64,000 nt of DNA from Pseudoalteromonas sp. A25 (GCF_009176705.1 NZ_AP021846.1:342001-406000), one strand, 5' to 3'. Counted from the first letter of the stretch, positions 8,717-17,301 are shown. The notes: a model not told the origin generated them from the sequence alone. Numbers and translations are program-made.

Positions 8717-8827
8717 AAATGCTTACCTTACCATGTTAAAGGTTGGTACTTTGCTGACTCGTTTTTGCGGGGACTAAACGATGATTCATGTGAACACCAT
8801 CTTGCAAAGTTGAACTGTAAATTGAGG

Positions 8828-9733
8828 CTAGTCCCCAATACGTTCTTTCAAGTGTTTAAGTAAAAATTCGCCGACCGCCTTCGCGGAAGGCGATTGCGCT
8901 TTGCGTGATGGGGTTAGCAAGCTCAACTGTGCCCTACCTGAAATCCAATCTGGCAGCACTCTAAGTAAAGTACCATCATTAATTTCATTACGACATACGT
9001 AGCTAGGCAGGCTTACGATCCCAAGCCCTTTAATGGCTGCTTGCTTTAAAGTGCCCATGTCATCGCTACAAAGCTGCGGATTATAGGGGACGGTGGTTTT
9101 AAGTCCCTCCTTATTTTCAAGTGTCCAGTGTCCGTCAGAGGGTTGCCATCCAACTTTTAGACTTTGTCTTTTAAAAAGGTCATAAGTTGACTGAGGAGTG
9201 CCTGTTTTAGTCAAGTAATCTGGGCTGGCAAATAAGTGCCAAGAAACAGTCGCAAGACTTCTTTGAATAATCGTTGAATCAGGCAAAGATTCGATGTGAC
9301 CACGAATTGCCAAATCCACGCCAGAGGAAATTAAGTCGATATTTTGGTTAGTGACTTGCTGAACCAACTCTACTTTGGGGTGCTCCTGAAGAAATTTTAT
9401 GAGTAAGTCTTTAACTGCAAATTGCGCGACTCCCAGCGAGCAACTTATCGTTACTCGACCACTAAGCGATGTCTTTCTGCTTTCTATTGCCGCTTCCGCC
9501 GCTTCCATTTCATTGAGCAGCGCGCGGGCATGTTGATAAAATATCTGACCAGTTTCCGTAACATTAAACTGGCGTGATGTTCGTTGAATTAACTTTATAT
9601 CAAGCCTTTCTTCGAGCTTTGACACATGACGACTTAATCGTGATTTTGGCATATTCAGCGCTGCTGCTGCGGGTGTGAAGCCTTGTTTTTCCACCACGTG
9701 TACAAAGTAATAATAGTCATTCAAATCAATCAT
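8828..9733 (-). CDS. LysR family transcriptional regulator
   Basis: DNA-binding regulator with an N-terminal winged helix-turn-helix (about residues 1-60: MIDLNDYYYFVHVVEKQGFT, then AAAALNMPKSRLSRHVSKLE) and a C-terminal substrate-binding domain (about 90-295). Length 301 is normal. It is transcribed divergently from the pirin gene, the classical arrangement for a LysR regulator and its target, and closely related LysR regulators often sit beside pirin genes. The inducer cannot be told from the sequence. Confidence 0.9.
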   Translation of the reverse strand: MIDLNDYYYFVHVVEKQGFTPAAAALNMPKSRLSRHVSKLEERLDIKLIQRTSRQFNVTETGQIFYQHARALLNEMEAAEAAIESRKTSLSGRVTISCSLGVAQFAVKDLLIKFLQEHPKVELVQQVTNQNIDLISSGVDLAIRGHIESLPDSTIIQRSLATVSWHLFASPDYLTKTGTPQSTYDLFKRQSLKVGWQPSDGHWTLENKEGLKTTVPYNPQLCSDDMGTLKQAAIKGLGIVSLPSYVCRNEINDGTLLRVLPDWISGRAQLSLLTPSRKAQSPSAKAVGEFLLKHLKERIGD

Positions 9734-9818
9734 ATGTTTTTAAGCCTTCTCACTTACCGCCTCAACGTTTCAAATATAGAACAGTACTTTCAGTTTTTCT
9801 ATCTACAAAACACTATCG

Positions 9819-9832
9819 TTCTACAACTAGAA
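9819..9832. promoter_or_regulatory. Candidate LysR operator between the regulator and the pirin gene
   Basis: TTCTACAACTAGAA is a near-palindrome (TTCTA-N4-TAGAA) containing the T-N11-A spacing typical of LysR sites. It lies in the 137-bp divergent gap, about 40 bases before the pirin start. Assignment is by position and symmetry only. Confidence 0.4.
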
Positions 9833-9870
9833 TGAAGTTATCGATTTGCAATAGCGTTAGGTGATTAAAA

Positions 9871-10773
9871 ATGAATACATTAATAAATTCGACAATTGAG
9901 CATGCTGACAACCAAATTATTGCTCCAACTATGACAGCGGCAAAGTCGGGTGAAGTGTTAAGGATCGGAAGCGGCTTTGAAGCATTGGCTTTTCGAGATA
10001 AAGATTTTTCGGGCACCATGGACCCGCTCGTGATGGTTGATCACTATATAATGACCAAACCTACATTTGGTGCTCATCCGCATGCGGGCCTTTCAGCCGT
10101 CTCTGTTATTTTTGAAGACAGTGAGGGCCCGTTTCATAACCGCGACTCATTAGGAAATGACTTTGACATAATGCCTGGGGACTTATATTGGCTTAAAGCG
10201 GGTTCTGGTGTTATTCATGATGAGTCGCCACGTACTGGCTCGAAGATCCATGGATTACAAGTATTCGTAAACTTGCCTGCAGCGCTAAGAAAGAGTTCGC
10301 CCGAGTCGCTCCATGTTAAAGCGCAAAATATGCCTCATATTGAATATGAAGGTGCTCGAGTACGGGTTGTGCTTGGCCAGAGTAATGGCGTTAAAGGTGA
10401 ACAATCCCCGGCACTACCAATGACCATTCTTGATGGGCAACTTCATTCAAATACCACTTTCTCTCACGCATTAGAAATGGGAGAAAACGCGTGGATAACA
10501 GTGGTTAGTGGAGAGCTAGATGTGGCTGTTGACGGTAACCCGATACGCCTTGTCTCAGGCCAGGCTACTTCCATATCTAATGTTTCGTCTGATACTGAAG
10601 CAACTATTAGCATGGTTAATCCTAGCCTAAAAAGTGTGCATTTTGCACTTTTCTCTGGCAAGCCAATCAATGAAACCTATGTCCAAAAAGGGCCTTTTAT
10701 TATGGGCTCCGAAGCAGAAATTACGCAAGTTGAGCAAGATTTTTCCGCAGGTAAATTGGGAAAACTAGTTTAA
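9871..10773 (+). CDS. Pirin family bicupin protein
   Basis: Two-domain cupin with an N-terminal metal site. The motif HPHAGLSAVSVIFEDSEG gives the HPH pair, and GSGVIHDESPR supplies the later His and Glu. The C-terminal cupin runs from about residue 170 (MTILDGQLHSNTT). Length 300 is usual. Some bacterial pirins act as quercetinases or redox-linked co-regulators; the role here is unknown. It heads a plus-strand run with the FMN reductase (40 bases) and DUF2798 gene (28 bases). Confidence 0.88.
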   Translation: MNTLINSTIEHADNQIIAPTMTAAKSGEVLRIGSGFEALAFRDKDFSGTMDPLVMVDHYIMTKPTFGAHPHAGLSAVSVIFEDSEGPFHNRDSLGNDFDIMPGDLYWLKAGSGVIHDESPRTGSKIHGLQVFVNLPAALRKSSPESLHVKAQNMPHIEYEGARVRVVLGQSNGVKGEQSPALPMTILDGQLHSNTTFSHALEMGENAWITVVSGELDVAVDGNPIRLVSGQATSISNVSSDTEATISMVNPSLKSVHFALFSGKPINETYVQKGPFIMGSEAEITQVEQDFSAGKLGKLV

Positions 10774-10813
10774 CAGTCTGTAAAGATTAGCTTTCAATCC
10801 ATAGGAGATAAAT

Positions 10814-11344
10814 ATGAATATTTTAGCTTTCGCGGCAAGTAATAGTCGTAAATCTATTAATAAGGCCCTTGTCACTTATGCAGCATCGTTATTAGATCAG
10901 CATCGGGTGGATATGTTGGATATCAACGAGTACGAGATGCCCATTTACAATAGTGATCTGGAAGAGGGTTATGGTATTCCCGACGCGGCCAATCGGTTTT
11001 TAGATAGGATTACACAGGCGGATGCCTTGTTAATTTCATTTGCCGAGCATAATGGTAACTACACCGTTGCGTTTAAAAACCTTTTGGATTGGATGTCTCG
11101 CATCAACACAAAAGTGTATCAAGGTAAGCCAATAGTTATGTTATCAACATCACCCGGACCGGGTGGCGCTAACAGCGTATTGTCTTTGGCTAGTGACTCT
11201 GCGCATTACTTTGGTGGAAATGTAGTTGCCTCTCTCTCGATCCCAAGTTTTTTCGATAACTTTGACCTAGAAAATGGTCAACTCGCAAACGCTGAACTGA
11301 TTTCTAAGTTGCATGCGGTGCTTAAAAAAATCGAAAGCGCTTAA
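10814..11344 (+). CDS. NADPH-dependent FMN reductase family protein
   Basis: Flavodoxin-fold oxidoreductase. The N-terminal MNILAFAASNSRKSINKALV provides the phosphate-binding loop for FMN; AEHNGNYTVAFKNLLDWMSR and KPIVMLSTSPGPGGANSVL are typical of the ChrR/YieF-like group, which reduces quinones, azo dyes or chromate. Length 176 is normal. GGAGAT precedes the ATG. It lies in the pirin operon and is probably controlled by the divergent LysR regulator. Confidence 0.88.
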   Translation: MNILAFAASNSRKSINKALVTYAASLLDQHRVDMLDINEYEMPIYNSDLEEGYGIPDAANRFLDRITQADALLISFAEHNGNYTVAFKNLLDWMSRINTKVYQGKPIVMLSTSPGPGGANSVLSLASDSAHYFGGNVVASLSIPSFFDNFDLENGQLANAELISKLHAVLKKIESA

Positions 11345-11372
11345 AGTAAGTATTAACTAGGAGGCAGGTATC

Positions 11373-11600
11373 ATGATCCCAAAAAAACTCACGTTTCATA
11401 CCTTTTCGTTTGTTATGTCGTTTTTAATGTCTGGCGTGATGTCGTTGTCTATGCTGGTCATGGAATCAGCCACTATTAATGAGGTGTTTGCTGGTTGGCC
11501 AAGTGCATGGGCTGTAGCAATGCTAGTCGCTTTTCCATTTAGTTTGCTTGTCGTACCGCTCACCCAGCGATTGGTTTCAGCGATTGTTTCTGACGAGTAA
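11373..11600 (+). CDS. DUF2798 family small membrane protein
   Basis: A 75-residue protein with two predicted membrane helices: FSFVMSFLMSGVMSLSMLVM (about 11-30) and AWAVAMLVAFPFSLLVVPLT (about 45-64). The spacing and the W-P-x-AW-x-V/A motif (GWPSAWAVA) fit DUF2798, whose function is unknown and which commonly accompanies LysR-pirin or oxidoreductase modules. GGAGG lies 10 bases upstream of the start. It is the third gene of the pirin operon. Confidence 0.8.
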   Translation: MIPKKLTFHTFSFVMSFLMSGVMSLSMLVMESATINEVFAGWPSAWAVAMLVAFPFSLLVVPLTQRLVSAIVSDE

Positions 11601-11756
11601 CTGTATTGATGTCGTTGCAATAGATGGCGGTCACATTATGTGTGCTGTCAAATTGTTATAACAAAAGAGTTTGGCAAGCGGTCAAAGAGCTCATTTTTGA
11701 CTCTCAGAGTATTCTGCAAGTGCTATAGCCAAAATAAGATAAGAAGGATACACACT

Positions 11757-12374
11757 ATGAACCATCTATATGAATTTAATCGTGCTTGGGACACTCCTGA
11801 ATTTACTCAAATAGAGCTCGACCCAGTAGATATAAACGCCGTAATTAAAGATCATTATTCACATCCTGGTCAATTTAGCATGACAAAGACTCAGTTGTGG
11901 GACATGGAAGTGAAAAAAGCCAGTAGGCCTGATTTATTTATACCGTCTGTTATTAAACGAGGTTCTGCAGCTGCCTGGGGATTTAAAACACAAGGAAATA
12001 GCGAAACTTTTACTAGAGTATCAGAGCAGCGTTTGTGGCTAGATAACACTCAATACGGTGTGGTTATAGAGCATGTCCACATTGATCATGATACTAAACT
12101 AGTTACCTTTATTGGCGAGTTACAAGTAAATTCGGATGAGTACGGTCATTTTATTGTGGACGGAGCACAACCAATTTTCCATGTTCAACATGGTGTCGTT
12201 GGTGATGAGAATAGTCCAATTAACACATGGAAAATCGTTCACCTTGAAGCAACGAACGAAGCGAAACTCAAAGAACGATTCCAAAAAATGAATCATTGCA
12301 GATGGCTACCAGAATACGTTGAAATTTATCTGCGTGACATTCTTGGAGTGGAGTTACAAAGAGGGGAGTTTTGA
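11757..12374 (+). CDS. Unrecognised soluble protein
   Basis: A 205-residue protein I do not recognise. The frame is open from 11640, but AAGAAGGA just before the ATG at 11757 gives the only good ribosome binding site, so that start was chosen. No signal peptide or membrane helix is visible. The middle is beta-rich (YGVVIEHVHIDHDTKLVTFI, then GHFIVDGAQPIFHVQHGVVG), with several His and Asp residues that could bind metal, and the C-terminal part has helices (AKLKERFQKMNHCRWLPEYV). It might be an enzyme or a cupin-like fold, but no motif decides it. It follows the pirin operon by 156 bases and may be separately transcribed. Confidence 0.7.
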   Translation: MNHLYEFNRAWDTPEFTQIELDPVDINAVIKDHYSHPGQFSMTKTQLWDMEVKKASRPDLFIPSVIKRGSAAAWGFKTQGNSETFTRVSEQRLWLDNTQYGVVIEHVHIDHDTKLVTFIGELQVNSDEYGHFIVDGAQPIFHVQHGVVGDENSPINTWKIVHLEATNEAKLKERFQKMNHCRWLPEYVEIYLRDILGVELQRGEF

Positions 12375-12643
12375 GCTTAGTGTTTATTTAAAACTAGCTT
12401 TTACAAAAATTTAGATAGGTTTAACGTATAAGTATTCATATAAACCCCTTTGTTAGTAGTACAGTGTGCGATCTCCTCTCTAACTGTCTAAATGTATACA
12501 AAGCAAACTCCGTCTGTTCAAGTCTAAATAGCGTAGGGCTGTGGGTAAGGCAGTTGTTTATAAACGACTAAAAGTCGTGCATATGCCTACCAAAGAAAGC
12601 AAAATTCTACCAACGAATTGCGCTGGTTAAACTTTCAACGGAA
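12375..12643. other. Intergenic stretch without a recognisable gene
   Basis: AT-rich sequence between the unrecognised gene and the terminator of the copZ-like gene. A short inverted repeat TAAACGACTAAAAGTCGT lies near 12561-12575. No supported open frame, RNA gene or repeat is seen. Confidence 0.5.
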
Positions 12644-12681
12644 ATTGAAAAAAACGTCACTCGCCTTAAGCCAGTGACGTT
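12644..12681 (-). terminator. Terminator of the CopZ-like gene
   Basis: On the minus strand the stem AACGTCACT (12681-12673) pairs with AGTGACGTT (12661-12653) and is followed by seven T and CAA. It lies 22 bases after the stop of the minus-strand gene. Confidence 0.85.
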
Positions 12682-12703
12682 AAGCTTAAACGTGACTCTC
12701 TTA

Positions 12704-12937
12704 TTAGTGGCAACTATTTGAAGGGGAGCAACACGATACCTTTGCTTCGCTGGCATCATAACCGGCTTCTTTTATCGCCGCTGTTACTTCTTCTACTGAA
12801 AGCTTAGACTCAATAGAGACTGAGCTATGTGCTACATCAAAGGTCAGTTTTGCATCTTCATCAAGTGCAAATAGCGATTTAGCAATGGCGGCAGTGCAGT
12901 GATCACATGACATGTTAGCGACATTAAATTTCATCAT
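12704..12937 (-). CDS. CopZ-like heavy-metal-associated (HMA) domain protein
   Basis: A 77-residue single HMA domain protein. The metal-binding motif is MSCDHC (residues 9-14), within the ferredoxin-like fold ending AIKEAGYDA at about residue 62. The tail CCSPSNSCH adds three Cys and a His, which could give a second copper site. It probably acts as a cytosolic copper chaperone or buffer for the CopA pump encoded divergently. GGAGAT precedes the start; two ATG codons in tandem make the exact start ambiguous by one residue. The 149-bp gap to copA carries two MerR-type promoters. Confidence 0.9.
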   Translation of the reverse strand: MMKFNVANMSCDHCTAAIAKSLFALDEDAKLTFDVAHSSVSIESKLSVEEVTAAIKEAGYDASEAKVSCCSPSNSCH

Positions 12938-12967
12938 TATTAATCTCCTATGTTTAACTTCAGTGCA

Positions 12968-12998
12968 ATGCTAAAAGTTGCCCTATAGGGAATGTCAA
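12968..12998 (-). promoter_or_regulatory. CueR-type promoter of the CopZ-like gene
   Basis: On the minus strand TTGACA (12998-12993) and TAGCAT (12973-12968) are separated by 19 bp, the long spacer typical of MerR-family activated promoters. The spacer contains the palindrome CCCTATAGGG, and GTTG..CAAC arms surround it. Together with the copA promoter it suggests that one regulator, CueR, controls both divergent genes. Confidence 0.65.
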
Positions 12999-13015
12999 CA
13001 GTCTTTAAAAAACGT

Positions 13016-13046
13016 TTGACCTTGACATCGTGGTAAGGTTTAGCCT
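13016..13046 (+). promoter_or_regulatory. copA: CueR-type promoter of copA
   Basis: TTGACC (13016-13021) and TAGCCT (13041-13046) are 19 bp apart. A dyad with ACCTT and AAGGT arms (13019-13039) overlaps the -35 and spacer, matching the known CueR operator pattern of ACCTT..AAGGT. cueR itself lies directly downstream of copA. Confidence 0.75.
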
Positions 13047-13086
13047 CTCGTTCTAGAATCTAAATTGTCATAGAGGAGATTCTATA

Positions 13087-15453
13087 ATGACAACAACGGT
13101 AGACTTACCCGTGAAGGGGATGACGTGTGCTTCATGTGCAAAAAGAGTCGAAAAAGCGGTCATGGCAGTATCGGGCATCGATAGTGCGAATGTTAACTTG
13201 GCATCTGACACGGTGTCTATTTCAGGTGATTTAAACATCACAGCGGTAAGCGATGCGGTTAACGCAGCAGGGTATCAACTAGACTTTGTAACTAAGCAGT
13301 TCAAGGTCAAGGGGATGACATGTGCATCGTGTAGTGGTCGAGTAGAGAAAAGTTTAAATGCGCTTGAAGGTGTACTATCTGCCACTGTCAATTTGGCATC
13401 TGAGCAAGTCACTGTCGCAGTCTCGCCAAAAGTAACTGATGGTGATCTACAGCAAGTAGTTAAAAGCGCGGGATACGAACTGGTTATAAAAAGCAATACT
13501 GAAAAATCTGCAGAGCAAGCGAACAGCACGGCTTTTTATCATAGAGACAGCTGGTCGGTTATAGGCGCAGCAGTGTTAACTTTACCGCTCGCGCTACCTA
13601 TGTTCGCAATGTTATTTGGTAAAGACTGGATGTTGGCACCAGTTTGGCAATGGATTTTAGCCACACCTGTGCAATTTTATTTTGGTGCTCGTTTTTATAA
13701 GGCTGGTTGGCACGCACTGAAGGCGTTTACTGGTAATATGGATCTCTTGGTGTCTATAGGAACCAGTGCCGCCTATGGCCTATCTCTTTACTTATGGCTT
13801 ACCTTTGATGGGGAGCATGGCTCACCTCACCTATACTTTGAAAGCAGCGCTGCAGTTTTAACACTGGTATTGCTGGGTAAATTTCTTGAAAAAAGAGCTA
13901 AAAAAAAGACAACGAGTGCATTACAGGCCCTTGAAAATTTAAAACCAACGTCAGCGACGGTTAAGCGCAATGGACAATGGCAAACATTGTCAGCCTCTGA
14001 ATTACAAAAAGGAGATGTCGTTAAGATCCGTCCTGGCGAGCGCGTTCCTTCAGATGGTGTTGTAATAAACGGCAATAGCAATGTTGACGAAGCGTTGATC
14101 AGTGGAGAAAGTATCCCCCTAAATAAATCCAAAGGCGATAAGGTGACTGGCGGATCTGTGAACTTGGATGGGGTACTAGAAGTTGAAGCGTCAGCGGTGG
14201 GTTCTGAATCAACATTATCAAAAATTATCCGCTTAGTAGAGCAGGCGCAAGGAGCAAAGGCCCCGGTTCAAGCTTTAGTAGACAAAATAAGTAGTTTCTT
14301 TGTTCCTGCTGTGTTGTTGTTTGCGCTATTAACCGTACTTGTGTGGGGCGGCATATTTAACCAATGGTCGCAAGGTATTGTTTACGCAGTTGCCGTGTTG
14401 GTAATAGCGTGTCCATGTGCGCTTGGTTTAGCTACACCTGCTGCCATAATGGCTGGCACGGGCACGGCAGCTCGACACGGGATTTTGGTTAAAGACGCTG
14501 TTGCTTTGGAAAGTGCAACGCACATTGACTACGTCGTGTTTGATAAAACAGGAACGCTTACAGAGGGCAAGCCGGTATTAATACAAAGTAAAGCTGTGAA
14601 AGGCAGTGAAGCTGATTTGTTAGAGTTAGCCTATGCATTGTCTGAACACAGTGAGCACCCTTTGTCTCAAGCTATTGTCAATTTTGCTCAGGAAAATAAA
14701 GTGAGATTGAATGATGTAGTAAATTTCAAAGTGATTGCTGGGAGTGGTGTTAGCGGGGATTTAAATGGCCGCACCATTATCATGGGGTCAAGTAAATGGA
14801 TGAAGCAACTTGATTTGGAATTGCCAACGGAACTGATAGAGGTCGAGGGAGCTTCAATATCATGGCTAGCTGAGATGAAAGAGGAAGGGGCTGAGTTACT
14901 TGGGTTGTTATGCTTTTCTGATAAACCAAAAACGAACGCGCTACGTGCAGTTCAAAGCCTTCAACGTGATGGCATAAAGGTGGCAATGATAACGGGTGAC
15001 TCTCATGCAAGCGCTGAGTATGTCGCTAAGCAGTTGGGCCTAGATAATTACGATGCGGAAGTTCTGCCCCAGGGGAAAGCCGCAGCGATTGAAGCTTATC
15101 AGGCTAAAGGATATAAAGTGGCGATGGTTGGTGACGGTATAAATGATGCGCCAGCACTAGCGCAGTCAGATTTAGGCATAGCAATGGCAACCGGGACTGA
15201 AGTGGCAGTGAATGCATCAGCTATCACATTAATGAGAGGTAATCCTGCATTAGTATCCTCTTCGTTGAAGCTTGCCAATGCAACTTATCAAAATATCAAA
15301 CAGAACTTATTCTGGGCGTTTGCATTTAACACTGTTGGCATACCTTTGGCTGCTCTTGGATACTTAAATCCAATTCTAGCGGGAGCTGCAATGGCTTGTA
15401 GTAGCGTGCTTGTTATTACTAATGCTTTGCGGCTGCAAAGAATGTCGTTATAG
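13087..15453 (+). CDS. copA: Cu(+)-exporting P1B-type ATPase CopA
   Basis: Inner membrane pump that exports Cu(I) from the cytoplasm. Two N-terminal HMA domains carry GMTCASC at residues 11-17 and 76-82. The transmembrane metal site is CPC at 442-444 (IACPCALGLATPA), the phosphorylated aspartate is D486 in DKTGTLT, and HP (SEHPLSQAI), TGD and GDGINDAPAL complete the ATP-binding and hinge motifs. Length 788 is normal. GAGGAG precedes the start. It is followed after 10 bases by cueR, so regulator and pump are co-transcribed. Confidence 0.97.
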   Translation: MTTTVDLPVKGMTCASCAKRVEKAVMAVSGIDSANVNLASDTVSISGDLNITAVSDAVNAAGYQLDFVTKQFKVKGMTCASCSGRVEKSLNALEGVLSATVNLASEQVTVAVSPKVTDGDLQQVVKSAGYELVIKSNTEKSAEQANSTAFYHRDSWSVIGAAVLTLPLALPMFAMLFGKDWMLAPVWQWILATPVQFYFGARFYKAGWHALKAFTGNMDLLVSIGTSAAYGLSLYLWLTFDGEHGSPHLYFESSAAVLTLVLLGKFLEKRAKKKTTSALQALENLKPTSATVKRNGQWQTLSASELQKGDVVKIRPGERVPSDGVVINGNSNVDEALISGESIPLNKSKGDKVTGGSVNLDGVLEVEASAVGSESTLSKIIRLVEQAQGAKAPVQALVDKISSFFVPAVLLFALLTVLVWGGIFNQWSQGIVYAVAVLVIACPCALGLATPAAIMAGTGTAARHGILVKDAVALESATHIDYVVFDKTGTLTEGKPVLIQSKAVKGSEADLLELAYALSEHSEHPLSQAIVNFAQENKVRLNDVVNFKVIAGSGVSGDLNGRTIIMGSSKWMKQLDLELPTELIEVEGASISWLAEMKEEGAELLGLLCFSDKPKTNALRAVQSLQRDGIKVAMITGDSHASAEYVAKQLGLDNYDAEVLPQGKAAAIEAYQAKGYKVAMVGDGINDAPALAQSDLGIAMATGTEVAVNASAITLMRGNPALVSSSLKLANATYQNIKQNLFWAFAFNTVGIPLAALGYLNPILAGAAMACSSVLVITNALRLQRMSL

Positions 15454-15463
15454 GACTAGCTAT

Positions 15464-15871
15464 ATGGATACTCTATTAACTATCGGTGAAGCCGCTAAAT
15501 TGAGTGGCTTAACAGCGAAAATGATCCGCAACTATGAAAAGTCAGGCTTGATCAGAAAGTCCCCAAGAACTGCAAGTGGCTATCGCTTGTATAATAGCGA
15601 GCAGTTAAATCAATTAAGGTTTATTAAACGAGCGCGCAACCTCGGGTTTTCGCTTTCAGATATTCAATCACTACTTGAGTTGTGGCAAAACCCAGACAGA
15701 GAAAGCCGAGTTGTTAAGCAGTTGGCGCAGTCGCACCTTGAAGAGATAGAAAACAAGATTACTCAGTTACAGCATATGCAGCAAGTGCTAACTGAGTTAG
15801 CTCAAAGCTGTAAAGGTGATACCAATCCTCAATGCAGTATTCTTGAACAGCTAGCCGAGTCTCATCTTTAA
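15464..15871 (+). CDS. cueR: CueR, copper-responsive MerR family activator
   Basis: MerR-type regulator with an N-terminal winged helix (TIGEAAKLSGLTAKMIRNYE, then SGYRLYNSEQLNQLRFI), a dimerisation helix and a C-terminal metal loop. Two cysteines, in SCKGDTNPQC (about residues 114-123), are placed like the Cu(I)-binding pair C112/C120 of CueR, which favours copper over other metals. The frame extends upstream into copA, but MDTLLTIGEAAKL at 15464 is the sensible start (135 residues). It should activate the two 19-bp-spacer promoters upstream of copA and the copZ-like gene. Confidence 0.9.
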   Translation: MDTLLTIGEAAKLSGLTAKMIRNYEKSGLIRKSPRTASGYRLYNSEQLNQLRFIKRARNLGFSLSDIQSLLELWQNPDRESRVVKQLAQSHLEEIENKITQLQHMQQVLTELAQSCKGDTNPQCSILEQLAESHL

Positions 15872-15908
15872 ACTCGAGCTCGGCTTTAAGATTAGCTAGC
15901 TTATATGC

Positions 15909-15945
15909 ATACAGATGAAGCGAATAACTTCATCTGTATCGTATT
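15909..15945 (+). terminator. Probable terminator after cueR
   Basis: A 12-bp perfect stem ATACAGATGAAG (15909-15920) with CTTCATCTGTAT (15928-15939), followed by CGTATTTT. The T tract is interrupted, so efficiency is uncertain. Confidence 0.55.
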
Positions 15946-16110
15946 TTATCAGTAGTTTACTTAATGATAGCCATCTTGTTATAAACACTGAGCAGTGCTT
16001 GGTTTGTTTTTAAACTTGACCTACTATTTTACTGTCAATTTAGACTGTAATTGAGGCTTTATTGCACATCAGATATTATGTGAATAAGGCATTTATAAAG
16101 GCAAAGCATA

Positions 16111-17067
16111 GTGAACTTTGATTATAAAAAACGTACGTCGACAAGGATAGACGACAGTCCAATCGGTAAACTGCTTCACTCTTTGCGCATGGAAAGTGCG
16201 TTTTTTACCAACTCTACCTTTACTCGCCCGTGGGCGGTCGGTATGCCGTGTATGCCGAATTGCATGATGTTTCATCTTATCGTAGAGGGTTGCGCGCATT
16301 TTGAGGTGGGAGATAGTCATTTTCAGTTAAATGAAGGTGATTTTGTGCTTTTTCCTAAAGGTGAGGGGCATATTCTTTCAGATGGAACATGTACGTTGGT
16401 AAAGCCACTTGCTGAGCTACCTATTCAGAATCTGACCGCACGTTATGAAACACTTAATTTTGGGGGAGCAGGAGCGCGTAGTAAGCTTATTTGTGGTGCT
16501 ATGCTGTTTGAGCATCCTTTAGCAATTAAATTGCTTGGCATATTACCTTCTTTTATTCGCATCGATTCTAATGCCGACGAGTCACTGAATATGGTAAAAA
16601 GTATTAGTGAGCTGCTTAAAACTGAAACACAAAATATCTCAGTGGGTGCCGAGGCGGTTATTGCACGTTTAGCCGATATTTTGGTGATTGCAGCAATGCG
16701 ACAATACTTAACAGAGCTCAGTGACGACAAGCTCGGGTGGCTTAGTGCACTGGAAGATGAACGTGTAGGGAAAGCCCTAAAGCTTATCCATGAGAAGCCA
16801 GATAAGCATTGGTCTTTAGAAGAGCTTGCTTGTGAGGTCGCAATGTCAAGAACCAGCTTTGCCGTTCAGTTTAAGCGACTAGTGGGCAATACACCGATGG
16901 ATTACTTGACTGAATGGCGGATGTCACTGGCCTACTCAAGATTGCAAATGAGTAAAGATACCGTGCTTTGTATCGCGCTTGATACGGGCTATCAGTCTGA
17001 AGCTTCGTTTTCTAGAGCTTTTAAAAAAGTTACAGGGAAAACCCCTGGAGAAGTTCGCAAAGCGTAA
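16111..17067 (+). CDS. AraC family transcriptional regulator with N-terminal cupin
   Basis: Regulator with an N-terminal cupin-like sensing domain (about residues 25-200; NCMMFHLIVEGCAHFEVG, then LNEGDFVLFPKGEGHIL) of the group often labelled cupin_6, and a C-terminal pair of AraC helix-turn-helix motifs (about 225-318; WSLEELACEVAMSRTSFAVQ, then IALDTGYQSEASFSRAFKKV). Length 318 is typical. The start is GTG at 16111. It precedes an NAD(P)-binding protein gene on the same strand by 234 bp, and members of this regulator group often control adjacent dehydrogenase genes; the inducer is unknown. Confidence 0.88.
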   Translation: MNFDYKKRTSTRIDDSPIGKLLHSLRMESAFFTNSTFTRPWAVGMPCMPNCMMFHLIVEGCAHFEVGDSHFQLNEGDFVLFPKGEGHILSDGTCTLVKPLAELPIQNLTARYETLNFGGAGARSKLICGAMLFEHPLAIKLLGILPSFIRIDSNADESLNMVKSISELLKTETQNISVGAEAVIARLADILVIAAMRQYLTELSDDKLGWLSALEDERVGKALKLIHEKPDKHWSLEELACEVAMSRTSFAVQFKRLVGNTPMDYLTEWRMSLAYSRLQMSKDTVLCIALDTGYQSEASFSRAFKKVTGKTPGEVRKA

Positions 17068-17301
17068 ACTTGGCAAAAAAGCATATAAGACTACCTGTCC
17101 AAGGTATTGAAGAATGATTTTTTCAACGCACATACATCTCGGGTGTGCTTATTAAACTATGTGCTTTTGTGTGTTGTTATCGTTTACTCCCTCAGCGTAA
17201 CCAGCAATTGTACTATCTGCATCAATCTTAGAACGCTCTGCAAAACCTTGGCATAAAAACATCTTCATACTGGATTTATACAAATACGGTGGAGAGTTAA
17301 G

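Noticed and set aside
8657..8863. 68-codon plus-strand open frame as a gene
   Set aside because: It runs through the right arm of a repeat element and into the 3' end of the LysR gene on the other strand; more likely chance.
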